Assembly: GCF_049942825.1 (NCBI RefSeq)
Contig: NZ_CP187970.1
Location: 6,076,001 to 6,140,000 of the forward strand
Length of the DNA stretch: 64,000 nt
Source: Paenibacillus_G sp049942825
GTDB lineage: Bacteria > Bacillota > Bacilli > Paenibacillales > NBRC-103111
Reading direction: 5' to 3'
Shown: positions 25,093 through 33,218 of the stretch, piece by piece
How the letters are laid out: the number at the start of each line of letters is the position of its first letter
Numbering within the stretch: position 1 is the first letter of the stretch
The notes under the pieces: model-generated
What the model was told of the DNA's origin: nothing
Databases searched by the model: none
Seen by the model: only the letters and a program-made list of their open reading frames with translations
Position numbers and translations under genes: made by a program

Positions 25093-25283
25093 AAATAAAG
25101 GAACTCAGATTCGTTAATTCCCATTTTAAGGAGCCTCCGTCGAAGATAGCGGAACTGAGGTTCACTATTTCAGCGTTTCGTAGTACATAGTCAGGTGAAT
25201 GGCACAATAAGATACCTGAGTTCCTCTATTTCTCGGGAAATGATGGGAAATGACCTAATAAGGCATCTCAGTTCCTTTATTTT
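25093..25283. repeat. Four-unit F-F-R-R intergenic element, copy 1
   Basis: Four units of about 26 bp related to AAATAGMGGAACT-N6-CSTTATT. GGAACT cores are at 25100 and 25151 (forward), and AGTTCC cores at 25219 and 25270 (reverse). Core spacing is 51, 68 and 51 bp. It lies between convergent genes. The rest of 24721-25475 shows no gene. Confidence 0.85.
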
Positions 25284-25475
25284 ATTTTCGGCTCGTCAAC
25301 AGTGATAAAACGGCCTACAGGGTCTCTAGTGGAAAGCGACCGGCTAAGCGTTGCTTCCACCGACTTTCCCATCGCAAGGCATACGCGCACTATAGCAGCT
25401 GCTTCTGCATCCTGCCGCCTACTTCATCTTGAGGATCCCCTATGCCCTCCGTATGATTCCCTCCGCACGAACGAA

Positions 25476-25630
25476 AGGGGCTGTCCCAAAAGGCAATTAA
25501 TGATTTTTGATCCCCCACTTTGAATAGGAATTCAGCGATAAAAAATGACCTCATCCTCCACTTAACAATGGATTTTGAGGTCATTTTGGGGTTGTTCACA
25601 TCTACTGGAAATACTTTTGGGACAGCCCCT
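25476..25630. mobile_element. 155-bp MITE-like element
   Basis: Perfect 17-bp terminal inverted repeats AGGGGCTGTCCCAAAAG (25476-25492) and its complement (25614-25630) resemble the ends of IS1182-type and related insertion sequences of Bacillales. Inside lies a second inverted repeat around ATGACCTCA/TGAGGTCAT (about 25540-25587). There is no transposase, so it would need one in trans. No clear target duplication was seen. Confidence 0.75.
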
Positions 25631-25727
25631 CTTTGAGGGACCATGGCAAGCGCCAGGGTAAGCGCTGCTCACGGCGTCCTTCCCTTCGCCGGCATACGCC
25701 TCTCTCCATTCGGCGGCGTCCCCCTCC

Positions 25728-26804
25728 TTACTTTCCTTGCTTCGTATCCGGCAGCGGCACCCCGAAGTTCGGCGTCCCGTCCGCATTCCACGTGACATAC
25801 TTCGCGCGGGCATGCCGGTTCGGATCATAGAGCGGATCGCCTGTGATCTCCTTGTAGCTGCGCGCATGGTACACCATAATATCCCGCTTCCCGTCCGGCG
25901 AGACGGTGAAGGAGTTGTGCCCCGGGCCGTACTGCCCGTTCTCCTCGCTGGTGGCGAAGACCGGCTTCTCCGATTTGGTCCATGATTTCGGATCAAGGAG
26001 ATCCGCTGATTCGGACGCAGTCAGCAGCCCCATCGCATAGTTGGCATCCGTGGCGCTGGCCGAATACGTCATGAACAGGCGCCCGTCATGCTTGATCACC
26101 GCCGCACCCTCGTTCACCCAGAAGCCGATCTGCTCCCAGTCGAACTCCGGCTGCGAGATCAGGACCTGCCGGCCGCCGAGCGTCCATGGATTACTCATCG
26201 GAGCAATATACAGATTGCTGTTCCCATAAATCGCAGGGTCCTTCTGGGCCCAGACCAGATAACGGGTGCCCTTGTGCTCGAAGGTCGTCGCATCCAGTGC
26301 GAACGACTCCCAGTCCGTCTTCAGCTGCCCCTTCTCGGTCCAGGTTCCCTCGAGCGGATTGGCCGAATCGTTCTCGAGTACATAGATGCGGTGGTCAAAA
26401 GGCGCATTCGTACGCCCTGCCGCAAAGTAGATATACCATTTGCCATCGATATGATGAATCTCCGGCGCCCAGATATGCTTGCTCATCGGCCCGCTCTCAT
26501 GCTTCTGCCAGACCGTGACCGTCTCCGCCTTCGCCAGCTCGCCCAGCGTCTTGGCCCGCCTCACCTCGATGCGGTCATACTCCGGCACCGAAGCCGTGAA
26601 GTAATAGTAACCGTCCGTGTGGCGCATCACGAAGGGATCGGCCCGCTGTTCCACGAGCGGGTTGTTCCACTCGATGGTCTCCTCCTTGGGGGAGGAGGCT
26701 TCCCCTGCCTTATCCGGCGTCTTGCTCGCAGGACTGCAGCCTGCCGCCAGTACGGCCAGTCCCATCAGCAGGACTAGCCCTCTTCTTTTCCACATTCCCG
26801 GCAT
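25728..26804 (-). CDS. Secreted GH43 arabinosidase-like lipoprotein
   Basis: A 358-residue GH43 enzyme with a lipoprotein signal peptide (LMGLAVLAAGCS). The five-bladed propeller marks are present: the base Asp in EQRADPFVM, Asp in DWESFALDATTFEH, and Glu in GFWVNEGAAVI. GH43 enzymes of this kind remove arabinose from arabinan or arabinoxylan. I prefer the ATG at 26804; a GTG at 26816 overlaps the ribosome site. It lies behind araQ but beyond a terminator-like hairpin. A cytoplasmic paralogue lies at 30399. Anchored outside the cell, it would feed arabino-oligosaccharides to AraNPQ. Confidence 0.85.
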   Translation of the reverse strand: MPGMWKRRGLVLLMGLAVLAAGCSPASKTPDKAGEASSPKEETIEWNNPLVEQRADPFVMRHTDGYYYFTASVPEYDRIEVRRAKTLGELAKAETVTVWQKHESGPMSKHIWAPEIHHIDGKWYIYFAAGRTNAPFDHRIYVLENDSANPLEGTWTEKGQLKTDWESFALDATTFEHKGTRYLVWAQKDPAIYGNSNLYIAPMSNPWTLGGRQVLISQPEFDWEQIGFWVNEGAAVIKHDGRLFMTYSASATDANYAMGLLTASESADLLDPKSWTKSEKPVFATSEENGQYGPGHNSFTVSPDGKRDIMVYHARSYKEITGDPLYDPNRHARAKYVTWNADGTPNFGVPLPDTKQGK

Positions 26805-26905
26805 TCTCGTGCTCACTCCTTCTCTATTCGGCCAGAAGAAAAACCCCGGATCGGGGTCCTCTCCAAGAAGTACATCCGTAGTTGATATGAAGCTTTTAAT
26901 ATCTT

Positions 26906-26957
26906 AAAAGAAAACCGGCACAGAGAGGCGAACCATCCGCCGTTCCCTATACCGGTT
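26906..26957 (-). terminator. Hairpin between araQ and the GH43 lipoprotein gene
   Basis: ACCGG and CCGGT arms close an imperfect stem with GGCG/CGCC inside. On the minus strand it ends in TTTTCTTTT. It may partly end the araNPQ transcript before the GH43 gene. Confidence 0.6.
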
Positions 26958-26989
26958 GTCGTGTAACGCTTGTGTCTTCCCCAGGTGAA

Positions 26990-27835
26990 TTATCCCTTCA
27001 CTCCGCCTACGGTCAGGCCGGAGACGAAGAAGCGCTGGAAGAAGATAAACAGAATCAGAATCGGCAGAATGGCCAGTACGGAGCCTGCGATCAGGATATC
27101 GTAGTTGTTCCCGTAAGGGGTAAGCAGCGTCGCGAGCCCGATCGGCAGGGTGAACTTCTCATTGGATTTGAGCACGATAAGCGGCCACAGGAAGTTGTTC
27201 CAGGCGCCCATTCCCTGCAGGATCGCCATCGCCCCGAAGGCTGGAGCCATGAGCGGGGCCATCAGCCGGAAGAAGATGCCGTACTCGGAGCAGCCGTCAA
27301 TCCGGCCTGCATCGAGGAAGTCCTTCGGCAGCCCTTCCGCATACTGGCGGAAGAAGAAGATCGGCAGCGGAGCCACCACGAACGGAAGGATAACCCCCCA
27401 GATGCTGTCCATCATCTTCAGTCCGATGATCAGCTTGTAGAGCGGAAGCAGGATGATCTCGACCGGCACCATCATCACGATGAGAACCAGAACGAAGACC
27501 AGGTTCCGGCCTTTAAAATCGTACACTGCGAGCCCGTAGCCTACCATCGAGGAGAACAGCAGGCAGAGCAGGGTCGCCAGAACCGTAATGATCAGCGAGT
27601 TCTTATACCATCCGAAGTAGTTGCTCGCATCGCCGGAGAAGATGAACGCATAGTTTTTCAGGCTCATGAGCTCCGTATCGAACCGGAGGTTCAGACCGTA
27701 GCGGAGCAGCTCCTGCGAAGGCTTGAACGAAGCCAGGAAGAGCGCATAGATCGGAAACAGGGTGAAGGCAGCGATGGCGACGAACAACAGGAGAAGAAGG
27801 ACCGATTGAGCGGACCAGGATTTAGGCTGAGGCAC
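26990..27835 (-). CDS. araQ: Arabino-oligosaccharide ABC permease AraQ-like
   Basis: A 281-residue inner-membrane permease with six helices. The EAA loop reads DAGRIDGCSEYGIFFRLMAPLMAP, of which DAGRIDGCSEYG is diagnostic. It matches AraQ/MalG-type permeases and sits directly after an AraP homologue (4-bp gap). The GTG start at 27835 has GGAGG upstream. With AraP and AraN it should import arabino-oligosaccharides. No ATPase gene is nearby, so a shared MsmX-type ATPase is probably used, as in B. subtilis. Confidence 0.88.
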   Translation of the reverse strand: MPQPKSWSAQSVLLLLLFVAIAAFTLFPIYALFLASFKPSQELLRYGLNLRFDTELMSLKNYAFIFSGDASNYFGWYKNSLIITVLATLLCLLFSSMVGYGLAVYDFKGRNLVFVLVLIVMMVPVEIILLPLYKLIIGLKMMDSIWGVILPFVVAPLPIFFFRQYAEGLPKDFLDAGRIDGCSEYGIFFRLMAPLMAPAFGAMAILQGMGAWNNFLWPLIVLKSNEKFTLPIGLATLLTPYGNNYDILIAGSVLAILPILILFIFFQRFFVSGLTVGGVKG

Positions 27836-27839
27836 GTGA

Positions 27840-28769
27840 TTAGTCCTCCTTCCGGAATTGTCCGGTAATTTTGAGCTGAACCAGGTTGATGAACATCGTG
27901 ATGCCGAGCAGGGTCAGACCGATCGCGGAGCCGAGACCGAGGTTGTTCTTCTCAAGACCCTGCTGATAAATGTAACCGACGATCGTAAGGCCCATATCCT
28001 TCGGCGAGCGGTTACCGTTATAGAGCATGTAGCTCTCGGTGAACATCGCGAAACCGGCATAGATGGAGATCGTAAGTACGTAGATCGTCACCGGCTTGAG
28101 CAGCGGAAGCGTGATCTTCACGAATTTATCCCAGGTGTTCGCACCGTCGATATCCGCGGATTCATAGAGCTCCGTCGGGATGCTCTGCAGACCGGAGAGG
28201 AAATATATGATATTGACGCCAAGCCACCGCCATGTTGCCAGCAGGACGAGCACGAGCATGGCTGTCGAGGACTGTCCAAGCCATTTTTGCGGTTCGATTC
28301 CAAGGAATCCGATGAACGTATTCGCAAGTGCGCTGTCGAGCTCACTGAAGACCAGCTTGAAGACCGTACCGGCCACAACGACCGAAGTAAGTGCAGGAAC
28401 GAAAAGGGTGGAACGGAAGAAATTCTTGGCTTTCATAAACGAAGAATTAAGGAAAACAGCGAGGACAAGCGGCAGCGGAATCAGTACAAGCAGCGTAAGC
28501 ACCGTGTACTTCGCACTGTTCAGGATCGCCTTGTAGAACGTAGGGTTAAGCAGCTTCGTGTAGTTGTCGAAGCCGATGAATCTGGTCTGGCCCGGCAGCA
28601 CTTCCTGGAAGCTCATCAGGACGGTTGAAGCAACCGGATACGCGAAAAACAAAATGAACGTGATGAGAAAGGGCGCCACAAACACGTAGGGAGCTAGTCG
28701 CTGGTTGTAGGCCAGGCTGCCTCTCCGCTTCTTCTCTACGGTTTGAATAGCTGCAGTATGGTTCTCCAC
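27840..28769 (-). CDS. araP: Arabino-oligosaccharide ABC permease AraP-like
   Basis: A 309-residue permease clearly similar to B. subtilis AraP: LAPYVFVAPFLITFILFFAYP, FRSTLFVPALTSVVVAGTVFK, YFLSGLQSIPTELYESADIDG and LTIVGYIYQQGLEKN line up with it. The EAA loop is ESADIDGANTWDKF. I start at the GTG at 28769, nine bases after GGAGG; an ATG at 28841 would overlap the gap to araN without a site. The length then agrees with B. subtilis AraP. Confidence 0.9.
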   Translation of the reverse strand: MENHTAAIQTVEKKRRGSLAYNQRLAPYVFVAPFLITFILFFAYPVASTVLMSFQEVLPGQTRFIGFDNYTKLLNPTFYKAILNSAKYTVLTLLVLIPLPLVLAVFLNSSFMKAKNFFRSTLFVPALTSVVVAGTVFKLVFSELDSALANTFIGFLGIEPQKWLGQSSTAMLVLVLLATWRWLGVNIIYFLSGLQSIPTELYESADIDGANTWDKFVKITLPLLKPVTIYVLTISIYAGFAMFTESYMLYNGNRSPKDMGLTIVGYIYQQGLEKNNLGLGSAIGLTLLGITMFINLVQLKITGQFRKED

Positions 28770-28851
28770 GGCACGGTTCCTCCAATTGTCGGTTGTAGAT
28801 GACCGGCTGGCCCCCATAATTCCGGAGCCGGAGCCGGTCACGTCTAACCCA

Positions 28852-30171
28852 TTATTTTCTCAGCTGATCAGCGGATTCCTTCAGTACTTTCGCCGGATCT
28901 TCCATATCGTTCAGCGCTTTGAAGAGTGTCGTTTTCTTGAGTTCATCGTTCACTTCAGGCATTTTCTCATTGACGTTAATCGGTCCGATCTCGTCCTTGA
29001 TCTCGGTCATGACGTCAAAGATGTCCTTGCCGAAGTACTGCGTGAACTTGTTGTCTTCCTTGAGCTCAGGAGCCGTCCATACTTCCGTACGGATCGGGTC
29101 GAAGCCAAGCTGCTTCCAGATCTGGATGTTCGCTTCCTTGGAGAGCTTAGCGAAAGCGAGGAATTCAGCCGCCAGTTCCTTGTTCTTGGACTGCGCCGTT
29201 ACCGCCGTACCCGTACCGCCCATACCTACGGAGCGGTTGCCGCCCTTGGTCCAAGCCGGCATCGGCTTGATGACCATCTTGCCCTTCAGGTCAGGCATGT
29301 AGTCCGTGAAGCGTCCCATGTACCACATCGGCATCGCGATGGAAGCTGCACCCGCTTTGTTCATGAAGCCGTAGTACTCTTCCGCGTGGTGGAAGCCGCC
29401 CGGTGCGACGATGGCGATCTTCTCTTTGACGAGCTTCTGCATGTACGTCAGGACCGCGATGTTCTTCTCGTTGTCGAGTGTGACCTTGCCGTCTTTATCC
29501 GTGATGTCGGAGCCCTGCTGCGCGATCATCGGCCAGAAGGAGAACGGATCCGTCGCTTCAAAGGTGATCATCGGCTTGCCTGTGGCGGCGACAACCTTCT
29601 TGCCCGCTTCGTAGAATTCATCCCAAGTGGTGATGCTGTCCGGGTTAACGCCGGCTTTATCGAGCATTTCTTTATTATAGTAGATAACGGAAGCGCCAAC
29701 ATGATAGTCGATACCGTAGTACTTGCCGCCTTTGGAGTAGATATCCACACGCGATTTGACGATATTCTTCAGCTCCGGCTCCACTACGCTGTTCAGCTCG
29801 GCGAGCTGCGGCGTGCCCTTCAGGTAGTTCGGGAACTTACTGATCTCGATGTCGGAGATATCCGGAGCGCCTGTACCGGACTGAAGCGCTACCAGAAGCT
29901 TGTTGTGCATGTCGTCGAACGGCAGCGTGCTCGCTTCGAGCTGGATCGCTTTGTCCGGGTGCGCCTTGTTCCACGCTTCAGCCATGCTCACGAAGTACTT
30001 CTGGTGCAGCTCGTTGAAGGTCCAGAACTGAAGCTTCGTTTTGCCGCCGGCTGCAGCGCCGCCTCCTGCATTGGCGTCAGGCTTCGCCGTTTCGCCGCCA
30101 GAAGAACAAGCCGTTGCCAGAGAGCTGAGGAGCAGTGTCGTTGCGAGCATAAGGCCGTGTGCTTTTTTCAT
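28852..30171 (-). CDS. araN: Arabino-oligosaccharide-binding lipoprotein AraN-like
   Basis: A 439-residue extracellular solute-binding lipoprotein (family 1). The signal peptide ends SSLATACSSG with the lipobox Cys at about 22. It is the first gene of araN-araP-araQ, under a strong promoter at 30301-30329. Substrate assignment rests on the AraP/AraQ partners and on the flanking GH43 genes. The leader has an elaborate dyad with two AATAGCTATT boxes and a cre-like site upstream of the promoter, pointing to double control by a local repressor and CcpA. Confidence 0.87.
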   Translation of the reverse strand: MKKAHGLMLATTLLLSSLATACSSGGETAKPDANAGGGAAAGGKTKLQFWTFNELHQKYFVSMAEAWNKAHPDKAIQLEASTLPFDDMHNKLLVALQSGTGAPDISDIEISKFPNYLKGTPQLAELNSVVEPELKNIVKSRVDIYSKGGKYYGIDYHVGASVIYYNKEMLDKAGVNPDSITTWDEFYEAGKKVVAATGKPMITFEATDPFSFWPMIAQQGSDITDKDGKVTLDNEKNIAVLTYMQKLVKEKIAIVAPGGFHHAEEYYGFMNKAGAASIAMPMWYMGRFTDYMPDLKGKMVIKPMPAWTKGGNRSVGMGGTGTAVTAQSKNKELAAEFLAFAKLSKEANIQIWKQLGFDPIRTEVWTAPELKEDNKFTQYFGKDIFDVMTEIKDEIGPINVNEKMPEVNDELKKTTLFKALNDMEDPAKVLKESADQLRK

Positions 30172-30247
30172 GTGTAAATACCCCCGTGTCTGTTTTGTTA
30201 ACGCATTCTTTTCTAAATATGGTTTATTTATTTAATCTAAAAGAAGG

Positions 30248-30290
30248 AATAGCTATTTGTTTTAGTTTCTGTTAAAACACAATAGCTATT
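30248..30290. promoter_or_regulatory. Operator-like dyad in the araN leader
   Basis: Two copies of the 10-bp palindrome AATAGCTATT (30248-30257 and 30281-30290) lie 33 bp apart, about three helical turns. They flank an inverted repeat GTTTTA (30259-30264)/TAAAAC (30273-30278). The right copy overlaps the probable transcription start. This is a likely repressor site. Confidence 0.6.
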
Positions 30291-30300
30291 TTCTTCCTTT

Positions 30301-30329
30301 ATTTTAAACCGACATAAAACAACTGTCAA
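30301..30329 (-). promoter_or_regulatory. Promoter of araNPQ
   Basis: On the minus strand, TTGACA (30324-30329), 17 bp, TAAAAT (30301-30306). A TATTTTAAAC box (30300-30309) overlaps the -10 element. Confidence 0.8.
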
Positions 30330-30335
30330 TCACTT

Positions 30336-30352
30336 TTTTGAATACGCTTTCT
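30336..30352. promoter_or_regulatory. cre-like site upstream of araN
   Basis: TTGAATACGCTTTCT matches the cre consensus with one mismatch. It starts ten bases upstream of the -35 element. The same core, TGAATACGCTTTC, is found in the tctC leader, and a variant at 33054. Confidence 0.5.
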
Positions 30353-30398
30353 TGATCATGCTTCTTTATATTTTGCTGAATTAATCCACGTTAATATA

Positions 30399-31367
30399 CT
30401 ACTCTTCCTTCGTATCCGGCAGCGGCACCCCAAAGCTCGGTGTTCCGTCGGCGTTCCACTCCAGCACCTGAACGCGGGTATGGCGGTTCGGATCGTACAG
30501 CGGATCTCCGACGATCTCCTTGTAGCTGCGCGCATGGAAGACGAGCAGATCGGTTACGCCGTCCTCAGCGACCGTGAAGGAGTTATGGCCCGGGCCGTAC
30601 TGCCCGTTCTCCTCGGAGGTCACGAATACCGGTACAGGAGACTTCGTCCACGAAGCCGGATCGAGCAGGTCTGCCGTTTCCGAAGCGCTGAGCAGACCCA
30701 TGCAGTAGTGATGGTCGGTCGCACTGGCGGAGTAGCTGATGAAAATTTTGCCGTTCTTCTTGATCACGGCAGCGCCTTCATTCACGAGAAAACCGATCAC
30801 TTCCCAGTCGTACTCCGGCTTGGTGAGCATCACCTGCGGACCGATGATCGTCCACGGATTGCTCATGGCGGCGATATACAGATTGGAGTTGCCCGGGATT
30901 TCCGGGTCGCGCTGTGCCCAAACCAGGTACTGCGTGCCGTTGTGCTCGAACGAAGTCGCATCGAGGGAGAACGATTCCCAGTCGGTCTTGAGCTGGCCCT
31001 TCTCGATCCACTCGCCCTCGAGCGGATTCTCAGCGTCGCACTCCAGGACGAACATCCGGTGGTCGAACAGACCTTCCACGGTCTCCGTTGTCTTGGCTGC
31101 TGCGAAATAGATGTACCATTTGCCCTGCACGTAGTGAATCTCCGGAGCCCAGATGTTCGCGCTCATCGGACCGGTATCGTATTTTCTCCACACTACGGCA
31201 GGTTCGGCGGAAGCGAGCCCTTCGATCGTCTCGGATCTTCTGATCTCAAGACGGTCATACTCCGGAACGGAAGCCGTAAAGTAGTAGAAGCCGTCCGTAT
31301 GCTTATAAATCCACGGATCCGCACGCTGCTCGATCAAGGGATTGCGGAGCTTGTAAGAAGTAATCAT
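30399..31367 (-). CDS. Cytoplasmic GH43 arabinosidase-like enzyme
   Basis: A 322-residue GH43 protein without a signal peptide. It is a close paralogue of the lipoprotein at 25728, and even the C-terminal GVPLPDTK ending is shared. Likely catalytic residues are Asp in EQRADPWIY, Asp in WESFSLDATSFEH and Glu in GFLVNEGAAVI. It should cleave arabino-oligosaccharides after uptake, matching AraNPQ and the secreted paralogue. The start ATG at 31367 follows GGAAAGGA. It is divergent from the second HTH regulator. Confidence 0.85.
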   Translation of the reverse strand: MITSYKLRNPLIEQRADPWIYKHTDGFYYFTASVPEYDRLEIRRSETIEGLASAEPAVVWRKYDTGPMSANIWAPEIHYVQGKWYIYFAAAKTTETVEGLFDHRMFVLECDAENPLEGEWIEKGQLKTDWESFSLDATSFEHNGTQYLVWAQRDPEIPGNSNLYIAAMSNPWTIIGPQVMLTKPEYDWEVIGFLVNEGAAVIKKNGKIFISYSASATDHHYCMGLLSASETADLLDPASWTKSPVPVFVTSEENGQYGPGHNSFTVAEDGVTDLLVFHARSYKEIVGDPLYDPNRHTRVQVLEWNADGTPSFGVPLPDTKEE

Positions 31368-31444
31368 ATAAGGGCTTTCCTTTCCGAATAAAATGTTTTA
31401 ATATTATCTAAAACAGTGCCTACTCCGGATTATACTGGAAATTA

Positions 31445-31474
31445 TATTTTAAATCAATATAAAATATTTTAAAT
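31445..31474. promoter_or_regulatory. Twin TATTTTAAAT boxes between GH43 and the second regulator
   Basis: TATTTTAAAT occurs at 31445-31454 and again at 31465-31474, exactly 20 bp apart (two helical turns). The pair lies in the 286-bp region between the divergent GH43 and HTH genes. The same box is at the araN -10 and upstream of the first regulator. Confidence 0.55.
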
Positions 31475-31653
31475 TATTTTGTAAATCTTCCCCCATCTTG
31501 ACTCTCCCTGTTCTTATAGTCCCTTTCAGCCTTCGAAACCTCGAGTTTCAGCGTTCATCCTTCTTTTCCCTTTACATCCATATAAAATTAAAATACACTT
31601 ACTTAAAGAAATACCGCATTCTGCCCAAGCCACGGGCCAAAGGAGTTCAGGCC

Positions 31654-32574
31654 ATGCTCTATATCAAAGATTTGCGTTCCGGTCTGCCGATCTTCAAGGC
31701 GCTGGGCTCGGACATCCGGCTTGCGATATTGGACCTGCTTGCCCAGAATCAGAGCCTGAATCTGAACGATCTTGCGAAAGCGCTTCAATTAACGAACGGC
31801 GCGATCACCATGCATATCAAGAAGCTGGAGGAGAGCGGACTTATCGAGGTGACCACCGCCGTAGGCCGCCACGGCATCCAGAAGCTCTGCTACCTCAGCG
31901 AAGAGAAGCTGATGGTCGACCTGCGGAGCAAGGAGCTTGAGAACCTGTATGAGGTCGAGATCAAGGTGGGCCACTACAGCGATTATCAGGCCGTTCCCAC
32001 CTGCGGGCTCGCCACCAAGGACAGCATTGTCGGAGATTTTGACGATCCCCGTTATTTTGCGGATCCCGGGCGGATCGATGCCCAGATGGTGTGGCTGTCC
32101 GAGGGATTCCTGGAATACCGGATCCCCAATTATATCAAGGCCCACCAAACCTTCAAGGAAATCCAATTCTCCATGGAGCTCAGCTCGGAAGCCCCCGGCT
32201 TCAACAATCACTATCCTTCGGATATCTTCTTCTATCTCAACGGCTACGAGATCGGAAGCTGGACCTGCCCGGGAGACTTCGGCGATACCAGGGGCAAATA
32301 CAATCCGGACTGGTGGCCGCCCCATGTGAACCAGTACGGCATGCTGAAGCTCATCCGCATCACGGAGGATGGAAGCTATATCGACGGCTGCCGCATCTCC
32401 GATGTATCCTTGCCGCAGATCGGCCTTAATGACAAGAGCGACCTGCAGTTCCGCATCGAGGTCGGAGAGAAGTCGAGGAACCGCAAGGGGCTTACCCTCT
32501 ACGGCAGGCATTTCGGCAATTACAACCAGGATCTTCTGGTTCGTGTGCTGTATTCCGAGCCGTTTGCATCCTAA
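31654..32574 (+). CDS. ArsR-like HTH regulator with C-terminal beta-sandwich-like domain (paralogue 2)
   Basis: A 306-residue protein of exactly the same length as the regulator at 23639 and very similar throughout. It has the winged helix (IFKALGSDIRLAILDLLAQN, LQLTNGAITMHIKKLEESGL) and the C-terminal GDFGDTRGKYNPDWWPPH region. The start is the ATG at 31654, eight bases after AAAGGAG; an upstream in-frame ATG at 31498 gives an implausible leader. It is divergent from the cytoplasmic GH43 gene. The two regulators may answer to related sugars or form heterodimers; both ideas are inference. Confidence 0.78.
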   Translation: MLYIKDLRSGLPIFKALGSDIRLAILDLLAQNQSLNLNDLAKALQLTNGAITMHIKKLEESGLIEVTTAVGRHGIQKLCYLSEEKLMVDLRSKELENLYEVEIKVGHYSDYQAVPTCGLATKDSIVGDFDDPRYFADPGRIDAQMVWLSEGFLEYRIPNYIKAHQTFKEIQFSMELSSEAPGFNNHYPSDIFFYLNGYEIGSWTCPGDFGDTRGKYNPDWWPPHVNQYGMLKLIRITEDGSYIDGCRISDVSLPQIGLNDKSDLQFRIEVGEKSRNRKGLTLYGRHFGNYNQDLLVRVLYSEPFAS

Positions 32575-33159
32575 TGATAAGGAACGCTTGCTGAACGGCC
32601 GCTGGTGCGAACCGCGGCCTCTTCGGCCTGTCCGGCGCATACACCACCTAACAGAACTGGGCGATCCAGCCGTGATTCCGCATCCGCCTATTCCGACAGA
32701 CGGCAGCGGAAGGTACGCCTACTTCGTCGATCCGTCCCCTTCAGCAGGGCCCCCGAATAGGTCAGCGGAATTGACCATGCGGATGCCAAACAGGCAGGGA
32801 ATGAAATTCCCTGCCTGCCGTCTTCCCACGCCAAGTGAGCCGGGCCGTCTGCCGGCTTACCGTTCAGAAGATCAAGGAGCGGAATCGTGATGTATCCTCT
32901 GCACTCGCGGTTATCTAGTCAAAAAGTACAAGAACCCGGCGTACGCTTACTTCCTCTCCGGATGCCGGCCGCTGCTCCCCAAAATCCATTCAAACGATTA
33001 TAAATCAGTTTAATCTAAGTATATGGAAATCCCGAAATATGTCAATAAATTTTTGAATACGCTATCATATTCCGATGTAAAAAGGGTTTATTTGGCGAAT
33101 AATGTCGAGCGTTCGTTGAAAAAGTTAAGCCATCGGGGTCGTCGAAGGCCCAAAAGGAC
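32575..33159. other. Intergenic region with a strong hairpin and an orphan promoter
   Basis: No gene was found. A perfect 12-bp hairpin CAGGCAGGGAAT/ATTCCCTGCCTG lies at 32791-32817. A leftward promoter at 33018-33045 has no gene in front of it. The stretch may be a relic of a deleted operon or may encode a small RNA. Confidence 0.5.
33018..33045 (-). promoter_or_regulatory. Orphan leftward promoter
   Basis: On the minus strand, TTGACA (33040-33045), 16 bp, TATACT (33018-33023). A cre-like TTGAATACGCTATCA (33053-33067) lies nine bases upstream of the -35, the same layout as at araN. Confidence 0.55.
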
Positions 33160-33203
33160 ACAAAACAAACACCCCGGTTCCCCATCATGAAGGGACCGGA
33201 GTG
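33160..33203 (-). terminator. Terminator of the GH95 gene
   Basis: CACTCCGGTCCC and GGGGAACCGGGGTG pair on the minus strand and are followed by TTTGTTTTG. Confidence 0.8.
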
Positions 33204-33218
33204 CGTGGAAGCTGTTCG

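Noticed and set aside
25093..25283. CRISPR array
   Set aside because: The repeats are degenerate, only four per cluster, and change orientation inside each cluster; no cas genes are present.
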